Source of the DNA: Gimesia aquarii
GTDB taxonomy: Bacteria > Planctomycetota > Planctomycetia > Planctomycetales > Planctomycetaceae
Length of the DNA stretch: 64,000 nt
Assembly: GCF_007748175.1 (NCBI RefSeq)
Contig: NZ_CP037422.1
Span: 6,154,334-6,218,333 of the forward strand
Direction of reading: 5' to 3'
Shown here: positions 46,508 to 56,152 of the stretch, piece after piece
Numbering within the stretch: the stretch's first letter is position 1
Layout of the letters: each line of letters opens with the position of its first letter
Translations under genes and position numbers: made by a program
The notes under the pieces: model-generated
The model's database searches: none
The model's input: only the letters and a program-made list of their open reading frames with translations
Told to the model about the DNA's origin: nothing

Positions 46508-47611
46508 ATGAGTGTGAGGTGTTTCATCAATTCGTCACAGCCACCACAGGCCAAAGGCCGGGGATCACAGATCAACCCTCCGAACCGATTTCTACCCGTA
46601 CTTTATGAGCAAGACTTCGAGCAGCTCGAATATGATACGGAGTACCTGGAGGGTCTGCGTCATCTGCCCACGAAGTATTATCCTGATCACAGCCTGTCTC
46701 TTGTCATGGAAAATCAGAGTCCGGATATCGGTTTCCGCTACAGTGTGAATCCTTATCGCGGCTGCGCTCACGGTTGCGCGTATTGCTATGCACGACCGAC
46801 TCATGAATATCATGGCTTAAGCGCAGGAACAGATTTCGAAACAAAAATTTTTGTGAAAGAACGCGCGCCCGAGTTATTTCGCGACTGGCTGGCGCGCGAT
46901 CAATGGTCACCCGAAGTCATCGTATTCTCTGGTGTGACAGACTGTTATCAGCCCGCGGAAAAACAGTTTGAACTCACACGAAGCTGTCTGAAAATTGCAG
47001 CCGAGGCACGACAACCGATCTCGATTATCACCAAGAACGCACTCATTCTACGTGATCTGGATCTTCTCAGCCGTATGGCGGAAGACCGTACCATCGCAGT
47101 GAATGTCAGTATCACGACACTCCAACAGGAATTGACGCGCACACTGGAACCGCGAACGAGTGCTCCTGCGGCACGGCTCCGTACGGTTCGAGAGCTGTCA
47201 CAGGCTGGTGTGCCCGTGAATGTGATGGTTGCGCCGGTCATCCCCGGACTCAACGACTCAGAAATTCCACAGATCCTGGAAGCAGCGGCGGACGCAGGTG
47301 CACAAACAGCGCACTACATTTTGTTACGATTACCGTATACCGTCAAACCGGTTTTTCTGGAATGGCTTGAGCGGACGCGCCCTGATGAAAAGACACGTAT
47401 CGAATCACGGATTCGAGCTTGTCGTGACGGTAATCTTTATACTGCTCAGTTCGGCAAACGGATGAAAGGAACTGGAACTATTGCAGAGCAGATCGGAAAA
47501 CTATTCCGGGTCTTCGCGAAAAAACATGGGTTAGACCAATCTTTACCTGCGCTGGAAACGAAACACTTTCGTCCCCCCCTGCCTACTTCAGGGCAATTGC
47601 GGCTCTTCTAA
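46508..47611 (+). CDS. Radical SAM protein, PA0069 / SplB-like family
   Basis: A 367-residue protein. The ATG at 46508 is chosen because conserved sequence begins just after it; the longer frame from 46361 has an atypical Cys/His-rich lead. YRGCAHGCAYCYARPTHEY carries the C-x3-C-x2-C cluster-binding motif. The KERAPELFRDWLAR block, VIVFSGVTDCYQPAE and ISIITKNALILRDLDLL match the PA0069 (Rv2578c) group related to spore photoproduct lyase, as does the final RMKGTGTIAEQI. Members are iron-sulfur radical enzymes of unproven substrate; a DNA-repair link has been proposed. Its stop is one base from the stop of the convergent MtfA-like gene, without room for a terminator. Confidence 0.92.
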   Translation: MSVRCFINSSQPPQAKGRGSQINPPNRFLPVLYEQDFEQLEYDTEYLEGLRHLPTKYYPDHSLSLVMENQSPDIGFRYSVNPYRGCAHGCAYCYARPTHEYHGLSAGTDFETKIFVKERAPELFRDWLARDQWSPEVIVFSGVTDCYQPAEKQFELTRSCLKIAAEARQPISIITKNALILRDLDLLSRMAEDRTIAVNVSITTLQQELTRTLEPRTSAPAARLRTVRELSQAGVPVNVMVAPVIPGLNDSEIPQILEAAADAGAQTAHYILLRLPYTVKPVFLEWLERTRPDEKTRIESRIRACRDGNLYTAQFGKRMKGTGTIAEQIGKLFRVFAKKHGLDQSLPALETKHFRPPLPTSGQLRLF

Positions 47612-47612
47612 T

Positions 47613-48383
47613 TTAAACTGCCTGAGCGGGATCTTGCTGATAGAACAGTTTCATCGTCTCGTAGAGATCGACAGAGTACTCTCGCATCTGGCGAGGCTGT
47701 TCAAAAAAATGTTCCGTACAGACGGCGAAGAACTCAGCTGGATTGGTTGCACCATAGGGATCGATGAATGTTTTTCTGCCATGCTGTAACTGTGAAACCA
47801 ATGATTCATATTCCGCAGTCATGACTCGTGTCCATTGCTCGTACTGTTCCGAATCATGTAAGGGAGGGGTTCCGCTAAACTGCCGATCTAGGGCATCGTA
47901 GTAGTGCGCGAATTCGTGTATGACGACATTGCGACCATCATCGGGAACCTGCCCCCCTTCGTAAATGCTTTCCCAGGACAATACGATCGGCCCTGAACCC
48001 CAGGATTCTCCCAAACGAAATGAGGTGCCTTCTGTCATGACGCCAATGGAATCGATCAGAGTCTCTTTTGCAACATATGCATCGGGATAAACAAGAATCG
48101 TTTTCAGACGATCAAAACAATCGTTGGCAAACCCTAGTGTGATCAGACAGGCCTGACCGGCAATGGTCAGCTTGACCTCTTCCGTAATTTCAAAGCCGTT
48201 ACAGCCTTCCCAGTATTTTTCTTTGACGAAAATCTGAACGCGTTGAAACAGGAGCGTTTTCTGCTGTGCCGTTAAGTGAACGAGTTGCGCTACGTTATGC
48301 TCAAGAATGGTTTTCCAATGATTGGGAATGGGTGAAGCGAGGATTTTCCTGCGTCGGCGGTTTCGCAACCAGGTAAAAATCAT
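47613..48383 (-). CDS. mtfA: MtfA-like zinc metallopeptidase
   Basis: A 256-residue protein. I use the ATG at 48383, nine bases after GAGGA, because the ATG at 48392 touches the ribosome site. It carries the M90 peptidase signature: VVIHEFAHYYDALD with the HExxH zinc site, and the downstream TNPAEFFAVCTEHFFEQP where E is the third ligand. LIFQRVQIFVKEKYWEGC-like and ACLITLGFANDCFDRLKTILVYP blocks match MtfA of enterobacteria, which binds the Mlc repressor and cleaves peptides. No Mlc or PTS genes are present here, so its local role is unknown. It converges on the radical SAM gene. Confidence 0.93.
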   Translation of the reverse strand: MIFTWLRNRRRRKILASPIPNHWKTILEHNVAQLVHLTAQQKTLLFQRVQIFVKEKYWEGCNGFEITEEVKLTIAGQACLITLGFANDCFDRLKTILVYPDAYVAKETLIDSIGVMTEGTSFRLGESWGSGPIVLSWESIYEGGQVPDDGRNVVIHEFAHYYDALDRQFSGTPPLHDSEQYEQWTRVMTAEYESLVSQLQHGRKTFIDPYGATNPAEFFAVCTEHFFEQPRQMREYSVDLYETMKLFYQQDPAQAV

Positions 48384-48754
48384 GAATAACATTCCTCGAC
48401 AGTAATTTGGAAAATAATTGCGTGACCTAAATCTTAATATTCACAAGAATTATAGTACTATTTCTAGTGAAGAACAGAGCCCCTGAAAGCCACAGGAGTT
48501 GACGAACCTAGGTGAGCAATGTAGATCAACACGGAAAACGCGTTACAGTTCTTATCGAATGAAACCCGATTCAGCTTCAAGTGAAGAGTGATGGTAATCT
48601 TAAAAAAACTTTAAAAACTCAATTTGACAGCACCAGAATGATAAGTTCCCTGCCCATTCATTGAACGAAGACACAAAACTTGGCAAAATTGAGAGATCGT
48701 TAGATGTCTCAACATAATTCCTTATCCATTCACTTTCTATTCCTGAAAGTCATC
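48384..48754. other. Divergent intergenic region
   Basis: 371 bases between the MtfA-like gene (leftward) and the sulfatase gene (rightward). It includes an in-frame ATG at 48704 that would lengthen the sulfatase by 17 residues. Otherwise A/T-rich, with no gene, hairpin or repeat that I can support. Confidence 0.35.
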
Positions 48755-50221
48755 ATGATTCAAACTGCTCGACTTACGCTTTTGACTATTGCCGTCTGTT
48801 TCCTGTTTCCTGTTCAAACACAACTCAAAGCAGCCCCACCAAAGAAACCAAATATCATCTTTATCATGGCCGATGACCTCGGGTATGGTGACCTGGGATG
48901 TTACGGTCAAAAAATCATTAAAACACCTCGCCTCGATCAGATGGCGGCAGAAGGCATGAAATTCACTCAAATGTATGCAGGCTGTACCGTGTGTGCTCCC
49001 TCACGTTGTGTGTTGATGACCGGTCTGCACATGGGACACGCCCGGGTACGTGGCAACACATCGGTCCAGGAAAACCAGTCTCTCAAAGAGGATGACGTAA
49101 CCGTTGCTCAAGTTCTGAAAAAAGCGGGTTATCAAACAGGGCTCACAGGCAAGTGGGGCATTGGTGAAGCAGGAACCGCCGGTGTCCCGAATCTGAAAGG
49201 ATTCGATTTTTTCTATGGCTATTTGAACCAGCACAACGCACACAATTATTACCCTCCCTTCCTTTGGAGAAATAACCAAAAAGAGCCACTCCGCAACGTG
49301 ATTGATCCCAAGTCGGTAAACCCTGCCGGCATCGGAGGTGTCGCGACCAAGAAGGTCGATTACTCGCATGACTTGATCATGAATGAAGCGCTCGACTTCA
49401 TAGACCAGAATGCAAAGAACCCATTTTTTCTATATGTCGCCTTAACGATTCCCCATGCCAATAACGAAGCCGGCAGAATGGTTGGCGACGGACAGGAAGT
49501 TCCCGACTATGGAATCTATCAAAATAAAGACTGGTCGAACCCCAATAAAGGGCAAGCCGCGATGATTACCCGCATGGATGCCGGCGTGGGCCAGATTCTG
49601 GATCGACTTAAAAAGTTAGGCATTGATGACAACACAGTCGTCATGTTTACCTCAGATAACGGACATCATCAGGAAGGCAGAAACGATGCGAAGTTTTTTG
49701 ATGCGAACGGCCCACTTCGTGGTATGAAACGCGACCTCTACGAAGGAGGCATTCGTGTGCCGTTCATCGTGCGTTGGCCGGGAACAACACCTGCGGGAAC
49801 CGTCTCTGATCACATTGGCTATTTTGGAGATTTGATGGCAACCGCCTGCGAATTGGCACATGTCCCCTGTCCGCCCGATCTTGACAGTGTCAGTTTTGCG
49901 CCCACCATTGAAGGACACCCCAGGAAACAAAAGCAGCATGGCTTCCTCTTCTGGGAGTTCTACGAACGAGGTGGCAAACAGGCAGTGAGATTTGGAAAAT
50001 GGAAAGCTGTCCGCATGCCGATGTTTACCGGAAAAACAGAACTTTACGACCTGTCAAAAGACCTGGGTGAAGGGAATAACGTCGCCAGCCAGCATCCTGA
50101 TCTCGTCTCCAAAATAGAAGAGATGATGGACCAATCACATACTCCAGACCCTCTCTGGAAACCGAGGGGAAAGTTGAACAAGAATCAACCTACTCCCGGC
50201 GATGGAAAACCGCGCTTCTAA
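48755..50221 (+). CDS. Exported sulfatase (arylsulfatase family, Cys-type)
   Basis: A 488-residue protein. The ATG at 48755 is preferred to 48704 as it yields a clean signal peptide (residues 1-26, cleavage near LKAAPP). Asp40-Asp41 in [10 protein letters not shown] bind the calcium, and Cys80-Ala-Pro-Ser-Arg84 (TVCAPSR) is the C-x-P-x-R site whose Cys becomes formylglycine. [22 protein letters not shown] and [18 protein letters not shown] match sulfatase family S1, and GKWKAVRMP with [10 protein letters not shown] closes it. It thus hydrolyses a sulfate ester, probably of a sulfated polysaccharide; substrate not known. The terminator at 50251-50282 follows directly. Sulfatases are strongly expanded in planctomycetes; this one has no anaerobic or FGE partner gene in view. 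Confidence 0.95.
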   Translation: MIQTARLTLLTIAVCFLFPVQTQLKAAPPKKPNIIFIMADDLGYGDLGCYGQKIIKTPRLDQMAAEGMKFTQMYAGCTVCAPSRCVLMTGLHMGHARVRGNTSVQENQSLKEDDVTVAQVLKKAGYQTGLTGKWGIGEAGTAGVPNLKGFDFFYGYLNQHNAHNYYPPFLWRNNQKEPLRNVIDPKSVNPAGIGGVATKKVDYSHDLIMNEALDFIDQNAKNPFFLYVALTIPHANNEAGRMVGDGQEVPDYGIYQNKDWSNPNKGQAAMITRMDAGVGQILDRLKKLGIDDNTVVMFTSDNGHHQEGRNDAKFFDANGPLRGMKRDLYEGGIRVPFIVRWPGTTPAGTVSDHIGYFGDLMATACELAHVPCPPDLDSVSFAPTIEGHPRKQKQHGFLFWEFYERGGKQAVRFGKWKAVRMPMFTGKTELYDLSKDLGEGNNVASQHPDLVSKIEEMMDQSHTPDPLWKPRGKLNKNQPTPGDGKPRF

Positions 50222-50250
50222 AGGTTTCCCAGGATACTCTGGTTCAACCG

Positions 50251-50282
50251 AAAAAGCAGACTGGATTCAGTCTGCTTTTTTT
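50251..50282 (+). terminator. Rho-independent terminator after sulfatase
   Basis: A perfect 12-bp stem, AAAAAGCAGACT at 50251-50262 and AGTCTGCTTTTT at 50269-50280, with a six-base loop and a T-run to 50282. It is 29 bases after the sulfatase stop. Confidence 0.93.
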
Positions 50283-50499
50283 ATTGTTCTGAGAAGATCA
50301 CTCTGCGATTCACTTACCAATATCTTGTTTTTTCTTCCATTTTTTTTGAGTCAAAGAGAAGGGAATTACGTATTACTAGACAGAAACGAGAATGTCTGCT
50401 GTTTGATTCCAATTTCAGCCAAGGAGACGGAATGATGTGTTTTACGATAGACCAGGTAGAAGAAACGGAAAATGATCTGAGACAAAAATAGTCTTTGGA

Positions 50500-51081
50500 T
50501 CAGGGGCAGACGAATGTTGTGATTCTGACAAGAGCAACTCGTCCGGTAGCTGTGTTAAAGTAAGCGGTAGAAGATGCAGAGACGTTAAGAAAACTGAAAC
50601 CAAATAACGTACTACAAAACCCTTGTACGGGGACAGTTGCTTGTGCTCGGACGGCGGGAATTCCACCCGGCAAAGTCACATCTGCTGAGGCATCAAATGT
50701 AATCGGAGAAACCAGGGTATTTAATCCACCAAAAATTAAATTCCCATTACAGCTATTATTTTCATTGGGTAAGTTGGCACCATTGAAATTGGAAGTAATT
50801 GTAGTAGGAACTCCGAGTACAGGATTGCCTGCAGTATAAGCGATTCCGACATCACGGGGAACTTGAGTTGCACCAAGCCCGCTCGCACCCCACTCTTTGA
50901 CTGCTGATAGTGCTGCAGAATCGAGCGCGTTATTAATTTCGACCTGTGCTTGCCACAGCGTAGTAATTTCCAATACGACACAGAAAAAAGTCAGAAACAA
51001 AGATCCCCAAAGCACCAGCCAAAGGACGGCAATTCCGCGACGGTTCTGATGAGATTCTTTATTAAAATGAATTCGTTTCAT
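50500..51081 (-). CDS. TadG-like pilus-assembly protein
   Basis: A 193-residue protein starting at an ATG at 51081. NRRGIAVLWLVLWGSLFLTFFCVVLEIT (residues 13-40) is the TadG-like N-terminal anchor (R-R/G-x-x-A-V-hydrophobic). The adjacent LWQAQVEINNALDSAALSAVK is the usual helix of TadG/von-Willebrand-less members, with the conserved D-A/S-A-A-L-S-A. The rest is a Gly/Thr/Val-rich beta domain of about 130 residues, without an obvious VWA metal site. It is oriented leftward with the adjacent TadE-like gene, starting 61 bases after its stop, so the two are probably cotranscribed. Minor pilin or pseudopilin role is likely; Tad secretion ATPase genes are absent from the window. Confidence 0.85.
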   Translation of the reverse strand: MKRIHFNKESHQNRRGIAVLWLVLWGSLFLTFFCVVLEITTLWQAQVEINNALDSAALSAVKEWGASGLGATQVPRDVGIAYTAGNPVLGVPTTITSNFNGANLPNENNSCNGNLIFGGLNTLVSPITFDASADVTLPGGIPAVRAQATVPVQGFCSTLFGFSFLNVSASSTAYFNTATGRVALVRITTFVCP

Positions 51082-51142
51082 GGGATATGTGTCTGTCTAA
51101 ACTAATGATGTCGAAAGTTCTTCAGCGGGCAGCTTATTTCGA

Positions 51143-51682
51143 TTAGATTTCATGCAAATATGTTGTAGACTCTTCAACAACAAATGTCTGAATCGAAAAA
51201 CCAAAACTCGATAAAAAATCGGGAACATTTCCAGCCAGAGGTACACATACTGTGGTACGAACTGACTCATCTCGAACAGCTCCTGCCACAACTGGCAAAG
51301 GAGTGACTGGTGGATCGCAGTCACAATTCGGAACGGCCACAACGGGATCAGCAATCGTTGTAGTAGGTCCACCAATATCATGTTCTAAAATGACGCGACA
51401 ACTTCCTGTGGGTAACCCCCCGACAATAAGGACATTATCAACTCGATTTTTTAGTAATCCCGTATTTAAAGCATTGATACCCACTGCGGGTGTTTCGGAC
51501 GCGATCTTGGCAGCAAATCGACTCGCATAAGCCGTCTGTTCGATGGCGACATAGATCAATGAAATCTGTACCGTCGCCAGCATGATAATCAGGAACGCGG
51601 GCATCACCAGAATTAATTCTAACACCACAACGCCTGATCGTGATGGGAATCGTTTTACAGTTTGTCGTCTGTTTTTTAGCAC
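51143..51682 (-). CDS. TadE-like minor pilin (leftward)
   Basis: A 179-residue protein starting at GTG 51682. RSGVVVLELILVMPAFLIIMLATVQISLIYVAIEQTAYASRFAAK has the TadE N-terminal anchor (G-x-x-x-x-E-x-x-x-x-x-P, helix, A-S-R-x-A-A) split here into short blocks: SGVVVLELILVMPAF then QTAYASRFAAK. The exterior domain is Pro/Val/Thr-rich with four cysteines, including CDCDPP, and ends in FGFSIQTFVVEES. The family contributes to Tad pilus assembly and the proteins are inserted in the inner membrane with their C-terminus outside. It shares a 284-base divergent region with the TadE-like gene at 51967 and a tandem arrangement with TadG. Confidence 0.85.
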   Translation of the reverse strand: MLKNRRQTVKRFPSRSGVVVLELILVMPAFLIIMLATVQISLIYVAIEQTAYASRFAAKIASETPAVGINALNTGLLKNRVDNVLIVGGLPTGSCRVILEHDIGGPTTTIADPVVAVPNCDCDPPVTPLPVVAGAVRDESVRTTVCVPLAGNVPDFLSSFGFSIQTFVVEESTTYLHEI

Positions 51683-51966
51683 AGTCTGGCACCACTTTAT
51701 GTATTTGGTTTAAAAATGGGACGATTTATCTTAATCTATTCGCTACAATACTAGTTTGGCAAGCAATTTGCGTTCCCTAGTCAAGAGAGGCCTCAGATCT
51801 CTAGTGATTCATTCGAGAAAAGAGGTAAGCTGAGTAATTCGTCTCAATTCAAGGTCTCTTGAGTCGAGTTTCAAATCTTGTCGATTTGAAATATGATAAC
51901 TGACCTTAGCAAGTGTCAATCAAGTGTCTCCATTTGTTAACACTTGTGTATTTAGAAGTACGTAAG

Positions 51967-52524
51967 ATGGAAGTCACCAGGGAGCCATCATTGTCTCATA
52001 ATCAGTCCAAACTGCAACCTGCTAGAAACAAACAGCGAAGAGGCTCCGTAATACTGGAGTTCATTCTGGCGTTTCCTTTGATCCTGATCATTTCTCTGGC
52101 GATTATTGAGTTTGGATTCTTTTCCCTACTGCAACAAACGATCACTTTATCAGCGATCGAGGGCTCACGGGAAGCGGCTCATGTGGGAGCAACGACCACA
52201 TCAGTCGGAAACTTGATTGACCAATATGTGTCAATCAATTCGTTAAATTTAGATGTCGGCGCACAACCAGCTGCTCCTGGACAAGGAGATGTGCTGGTTG
52301 TCATTGAAACTGGTGGTGGAGTCCCCACACAGACCATTGGAAATTCAGATATCCCCTGCACTCCCGTTGGTCCTGCCCCTAGTCCCCTTGAGGTCAAGGT
52401 AACAGTTTGCCTCAACCTGACTGATATGAATGGTACGACCCCGATTCCTGATCTTTTATCAACATTTGGCTTTACGCTTTCAGGAAAACAACTTGAAATC
52501 AGCGCTATGACCGGATTAGAGTAA
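51967..52524 (+). CDS. TadE-like minor pilin (rightward)
   Basis: A 185-residue protein. I use the ATG at 51967; a GTG 54 bases upstream is possible. RRGSVILEFILAFPLILIISLAIIEFGFFSLLQQTI has the TadE motif (R-G-x-x-x-x-E-F/L) with the hydrophobic helix, in short blocks SVILEFILAFPL and ISLAIIEFGFF. LSAIEGSREAAHVG is the conserved post-helix A-x-x-G-x-R-x-A-A. The exterior domain is Pro/Thr-rich with two Cys, and ends DLLSTFGFTLSGKQLEISAMTGLE, similar to the end of the leftward TadE-like protein (FLSSFGFSIQTF). The two are diverged paralogues facing away from each other. Confidence 0.87.
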   Translation: MEVTREPSLSHNQSKLQPARNKQRRGSVILEFILAFPLILIISLAIIEFGFFSLLQQTITLSAIEGSREAAHVGATTTSVGNLIDQYVSINSLNLDVGAQPAAPGQGDVLVVIETGGGVPTQTIGNSDIPCTPVGPAPSPLEVKVTVCLNLTDMNGTTPIPDLLSTFGFTLSGKQLEISAMTGLE

Positions 52525-52599
52525 TAGCAACTCAATTTTCTAATCCGCCGCTCCTTTGCTGGCCACAACTTCAGCCAGAATAGCAAGTTTTCCTCTCTC

Positions 52600-52773
52600 A
52601 TGAATGAAATTGCCACCGGAATTTTTTTCTGGATGCTTAAGATCCTGGGAGCCTATCTTGGCGTGATGATTGTCTTGACCATCATTCTCTCCCGATGGAA
52701 AAAGAAAGCGAAGCAGGAAACCGAGGAGATTTCTCAAAGCGCGAAAAAACGATCCAGCGATAAATTGAAATAA
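52600..52773 (+). CDS. 57-residue single-pass membrane peptide (newly read)
   Basis: A 57-codon frame from the ATG at 52600 to TAA at 52771-52773. The first 30 residues hold a hydrophobic helix (residues 8-29; FFWMLKILGAYLGVMIVL region), after which a strongly charged tail runs KKKAKQETEE and AKKRSSDKLK. This hydrophobic plus basic arrangement is typical of real small membrane proteins. A frame on the opposite strand (52540-52821) competes but has a poorer composition. I see no clear ribosome site, so the confidence is moderate. It starts 75 bases after the TadE-like stop and could be cotranscribed with it. Function unknown. Confidence 0.5.
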   Translation: MNEIATGIFFWMLKILGAYLGVMIVLTIILSRWKKKAKQETEEISQSAKKRSSDKLK

Positions 52774-52810
52774 GCCAATTCCATCAGATCGCCCCAAACC
52801 AAAGCCGTCG

Positions 52811-55800
52811 TTACTGAGCAAACCGTAGTGGAAATCGTCTGGTCGGTTGCGTGCCAGATTGACCAGGTCGAGACCAACGTCCTGTCGGACTATTCGCAGG
52901 TCTGTTGGGCATCACGTTATTCAGAAACTTCTTTAAAGAGCCATCTAGCAAGGGAATCGACTTGATATTCACAATGGGGCTTGAAGTTGTCCCTCGCAAT
53001 TCCACTCGAATCCATCCACTGGTGGCATGACCAATAAGCTGTGTAATTGCGGATAATGGAAGTTGCCGGCGTGTTAATTTAGAAAACAGGTCAACTTTTA
53101 AGCGCCCGTCAAAGTGAGCTTCACCCGCTTGTCCATACAGACTGATGGCGTTGCCCTTTAACTCAATATACTTCAGATAAAATGTCTGGTTGGAAACGGT
53201 AAAATCACAGAACGCGGAATCAAAGGCGGTTTTGTCGGGTTGGGCCAGTCGAACCACTTTGAAAATTTGAGCAATCGGAGGCAGTTCGTAAATCGCAGCT
53301 GGACTGATCTGCAATTGCCCTTGTCCTTTGATATCTGATTTGCTCGATCCACGTCCCCAGAGCTGAATCCACCCGTTCATCACGCCTCGTAATTGAGACT
53401 CCCCAGGCATGTAACGCGCGGCATACTCTTCCAACAGTCCTCGGTTCAGCTCAAGCTGTATATTATAGGTTGGCACTTCAGTCAACGCGATGTCTCCCAT
53501 GCAGGTCAAGACACCACGAATTGCCTTGGCTGTGATAGGCTGCTTCGCTTTAATTTGCGGCAGACTGACAGACCGGAATTGATCTCTACGGATTTGTTTG
53601 GAACCGACGGTCAACTGGTCATCATGAATTTCGAATGGCCCTTTAATCTCAGTGAGATGGTAATCGAGAATCACCGCGGAATCCAAATCGACTTCACCTG
53701 TCAAATTCAAATGGGTTCCATCCCAGGTTCCCTCCGAATGGACTTTACCATAAACCTTCATGATATCGACGCCAGCTGTAATGGTATTTTCCGCGAGAAA
53801 CGTGTCAAAGTTCCAGGCAGTTGTCACAGCTGTTCCCGGTTGCTGCGAACCTCGAAATTCAATCTTCCCCGTGACAGAGACCGGTCTCTGAATATTCAAT
53901 GTATTCAAAGCCGTCGCTACCGCTTCAGGATGCGCCTCTTGAAAGGCACGATCAGTTGTTAGATCATCGACGCTCATCTTTTCTAACAGAATCCGCCAGT
54001 CCCCTTGTGGTGTGACTTCTGCAAACGCTTCCTCAACACGAATTTGAGTCTCATCATGTTTTCCAGAAACAGAGGTCAACCGAACTTCACTGTTCTGTGT
54101 TTGAGGATTCACGGAATAGTTCCAACTTGCATTTAAAATCTCCAGCGGATAGGGAAAGGATTTCACCATCAGACTTCCTGATCGCCATCTCCCATTCGGA
54201 ATGCTAATCTTCAATGCTTTGCCGCGCTCCCATTGCAGGTCTGTCTTGAGATCGATTTTTCCGGTAGGTGACAGTTCCCCCCAAAGCTCCTGTAATGATT
54301 CGGGAAGTGCTAATCGCAAATTGGAATCACAGGTTGCATTTTCTGCAATGATACTTAATGCTAACTTTCCATCATTTTCAAATCGGGCATATGAACCTCG
54401 TCCAGAGAGACGGGCGCTACCGTGCGCCCCTTTCAATTCATCAAACGAAGTCTTTCCGGTTTTACTGGAATAAAAGACCCTGCCTGAAAGATCACTGATT
54501 CGATAGGGAAAATCTCGATACTGTAAAGCGCCATGGTCCATCTTGGCCAGAAAATCGAGGTGTATTGGCTGGTTCAGTAGTGGTTCACGTGTCAAGCGAG
54601 TGACGGCATCCGCTTTTCCCTGAAGATCAAGTTGATTGAGAACGGTTCTAATTCCCTCCGGACAAGCAGCTCTTACGGCAGCATCGATGGGAATCTGTTC
54701 AACCTCTACAGTAATATCGATTTTGGAAGCAGGTCCAGGATGTTGAATATAACCCTTGGCACTCACAGGCCTGTTGCCCGCCAACCCACTAAATTTCAAT
54801 TCGAGAGTGTCAGCCTCCCTTTGCGTGAGCTTACCTTTGATGTGGTCTACGCGGTAGGGAAAATGAATTGGCATGATCTCACCATCATTGGCAGAAACAA
54901 CCAGATTTTGAATTCGCCATTTCCCCACACCCGGATGGCTCATATTGACTTTCAGATCAATATTCCCGCTCGGACGCAGCGTGTCAAAAGTTCTCGCAAG
55001 ACCTCCCGTCAATCGACTTCTGAGTCGCGCGTCAACAAGAAGTTTACGAACCTGGATTGAAAAGTCGCTTTGCACTGCTGGCGGGTTTTGGTCCAGAGAA
55101 TGACTGGAGAAGCGGTAGTAACCATCTACATTAAAACTGGTTTCGCCATTATGCGCCTGCAGATCCTCAATCAATAACCTTTGATTGTTGACATACACTT
55201 TGCCTGCGATATTTCGCAGCGGAAATGGAAGCAATGCATGTTTGAGTTTCCCTTCACGCAAATGTGCCAATAACTGAAATTGTAGGGTTTGATCTTGTTT
55301 CTCTTTTGAGAGATTGAATTGAATATCCATCTGCGCACTCACTCCCGGATCATACATGCCTGTGGACTGATCTGGTGTGAGTTTCATTGAGGGAAAGGCT
55401 GATTTTAACTTCGCCGCTAATTCCGGCGAGATTCCCGTTGCCATTCGGACTAGATTCGGCCCGATTTCCAACTGGCTCCATGTTCCTTCCATTGAGCCAA
55501 TTCTCGAAGCAATATCCCAATAGCCGGTAACTTCCAGTTTTCCCGCTTGAGGAATTGAAGTATGCCCTTCGATTTCAAAGCGAGTCGTTCCCGATGGAAT
55601 CAGTCGTAAGTCCAGGTTTTGAAAAGTCACAACAGTAGGAACACTTTCGGCGCCCTGTTCAAATTTCAAAGAAAGACTTCCACGTTCAATGACCAGTTCT
55701 GGAAGAGGGTTATCGCTCTTAATAAACTCAGGTAGCCCTTCCCAGTTCCAGGTACCATCTGGCATGCGAACTAAAACCAACTGTGGTCTGTTGAGAACGA

Positions 55801-56122
55801 CTTTCTGAATTTCGATTACCTGATGCCGTGCCAGTTTTTCCTGGTCTAAAGTGATTATGATTTCCGGTAAATCAATGATCGTATCTTGATGACTGGGAAC
55901 GCGTACGCGACATCCCTCAATCCGAACCCGCCGCCGAAAATCAAATTGGGCACGATCGATATCGATCATCAGATCGGGAATTTGTTCCAGTACCTTCTTC
56001 AGAATGCCGGTTCGCACAATTTCGTCGCTGCGCATCCACATATAATACCCATAACTTCCGCCGGAGATCACCAGCGAAATCAGGATCAGCAGACACCATT
56101 GAAATGTTTTGCGAACAACCAT
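52811..56122 (-). CDS. AsmA-like large membrane-anchored protein
   Basis: A 1103-residue protein with one N-terminal membrane helix (residues 8-27, WCLLILISLVISGGSYGYYM) and a large exterior part. It shows the beta-rich, weakly repetitive pattern of AsmA/YhdP-type lipid transporters: IDIDRAQFDFRRRVRIEGCRV and QVIEIQKVVLNRPQLVLVR at the start, and repeated N-V-D-G-Y/G-A-x-x-L-x-G-x-G-x-Y like GETSFNVDGYYRF and GSARLSGRGSYARF. The C-terminal part MNGWIQLWGRGSSKSDIKGQGQLQIS leads to IFKVVRLAQPDKTAFDSAFCDFTV and LKYIELKGNAISLYGQ, features of AsmA C-terminal domains. The last 30 residues are Arg/Pro-rich. No signal cleavage site. It is one of a leftward pair with the glycosyltransferase gene (gap 30 bases). 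Role: perhaps envelope lipid transfer. Confidence 0.85.
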   Translation of the reverse strand: MVVRKTFQWCLLILISLVISGGSYGYYMWMRSDEIVRTGILKKVLEQIPDLMIDIDRAQFDFRRRVRIEGCRVRVPSHQDTIIDLPEIIITLDQEKLARHQVIEIQKVVLNRPQLVLVRMPDGTWNWEGLPEFIKSDNPLPELVIERGSLSLKFEQGAESVPTVVTFQNLDLRLIPSGTTRFEIEGHTSIPQAGKLEVTGYWDIASRIGSMEGTWSQLEIGPNLVRMATGISPELAAKLKSAFPSMKLTPDQSTGMYDPGVSAQMDIQFNLSKEKQDQTLQFQLLAHLREGKLKHALLPFPLRNIAGKVYVNNQRLLIEDLQAHNGETSFNVDGYYRFSSHSLDQNPPAVQSDFSIQVRKLLVDARLRSRLTGGLARTFDTLRPSGNIDLKVNMSHPGVGKWRIQNLVVSANDGEIMPIHFPYRVDHIKGKLTQREADTLELKFSGLAGNRPVSAKGYIQHPGPASKIDITVEVEQIPIDAAVRAACPEGIRTVLNQLDLQGKADAVTRLTREPLLNQPIHLDFLAKMDHGALQYRDFPYRISDLSGRVFYSSKTGKTSFDELKGAHGSARLSGRGSYARFENDGKLALSIIAENATCDSNLRLALPESLQELWGELSPTGKIDLKTDLQWERGKALKISIPNGRWRSGSLMVKSFPYPLEILNASWNYSVNPQTQNSEVRLTSVSGKHDETQIRVEEAFAEVTPQGDWRILLEKMSVDDLTTDRAFQEAHPEAVATALNTLNIQRPVSVTGKIEFRGSQQPGTAVTTAWNFDTFLAENTITAGVDIMKVYGKVHSEGTWDGTHLNLTGEVDLDSAVILDYHLTEIKGPFEIHDDQLTVGSKQIRRDQFRSVSLPQIKAKQPITAKAIRGVLTCMGDIALTEVPTYNIQLELNRGLLEEYAARYMPGESQLRGVMNGWIQLWGRGSSKSDIKGQGQLQISPAAIYELPPIAQIFKVVRLAQPDKTAFDSAFCDFTVSNQTFYLKYIELKGNAISLYGQAGEAHFDGRLKVDLFSKLTRRQLPLSAITQLIGHATSGWIRVELRGTTSSPIVNIKSIPLLDGSLKKFLNNVMPNRPANSPTGRWSRPGQSGTQPTRRFPLRFAQ

Positions 56123-56152
56123 ATCAACAAAAAATCTTTAAAACCCGGTCAG

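Noticed and set aside
52540..52821. 93-codon minus-strand frame next to the AsmA-like gene
   Set aside because: Antisense to the more protein-like 57-residue membrane peptide at 52600-52773; Lys/Asp/His-rich without a conserved motif.
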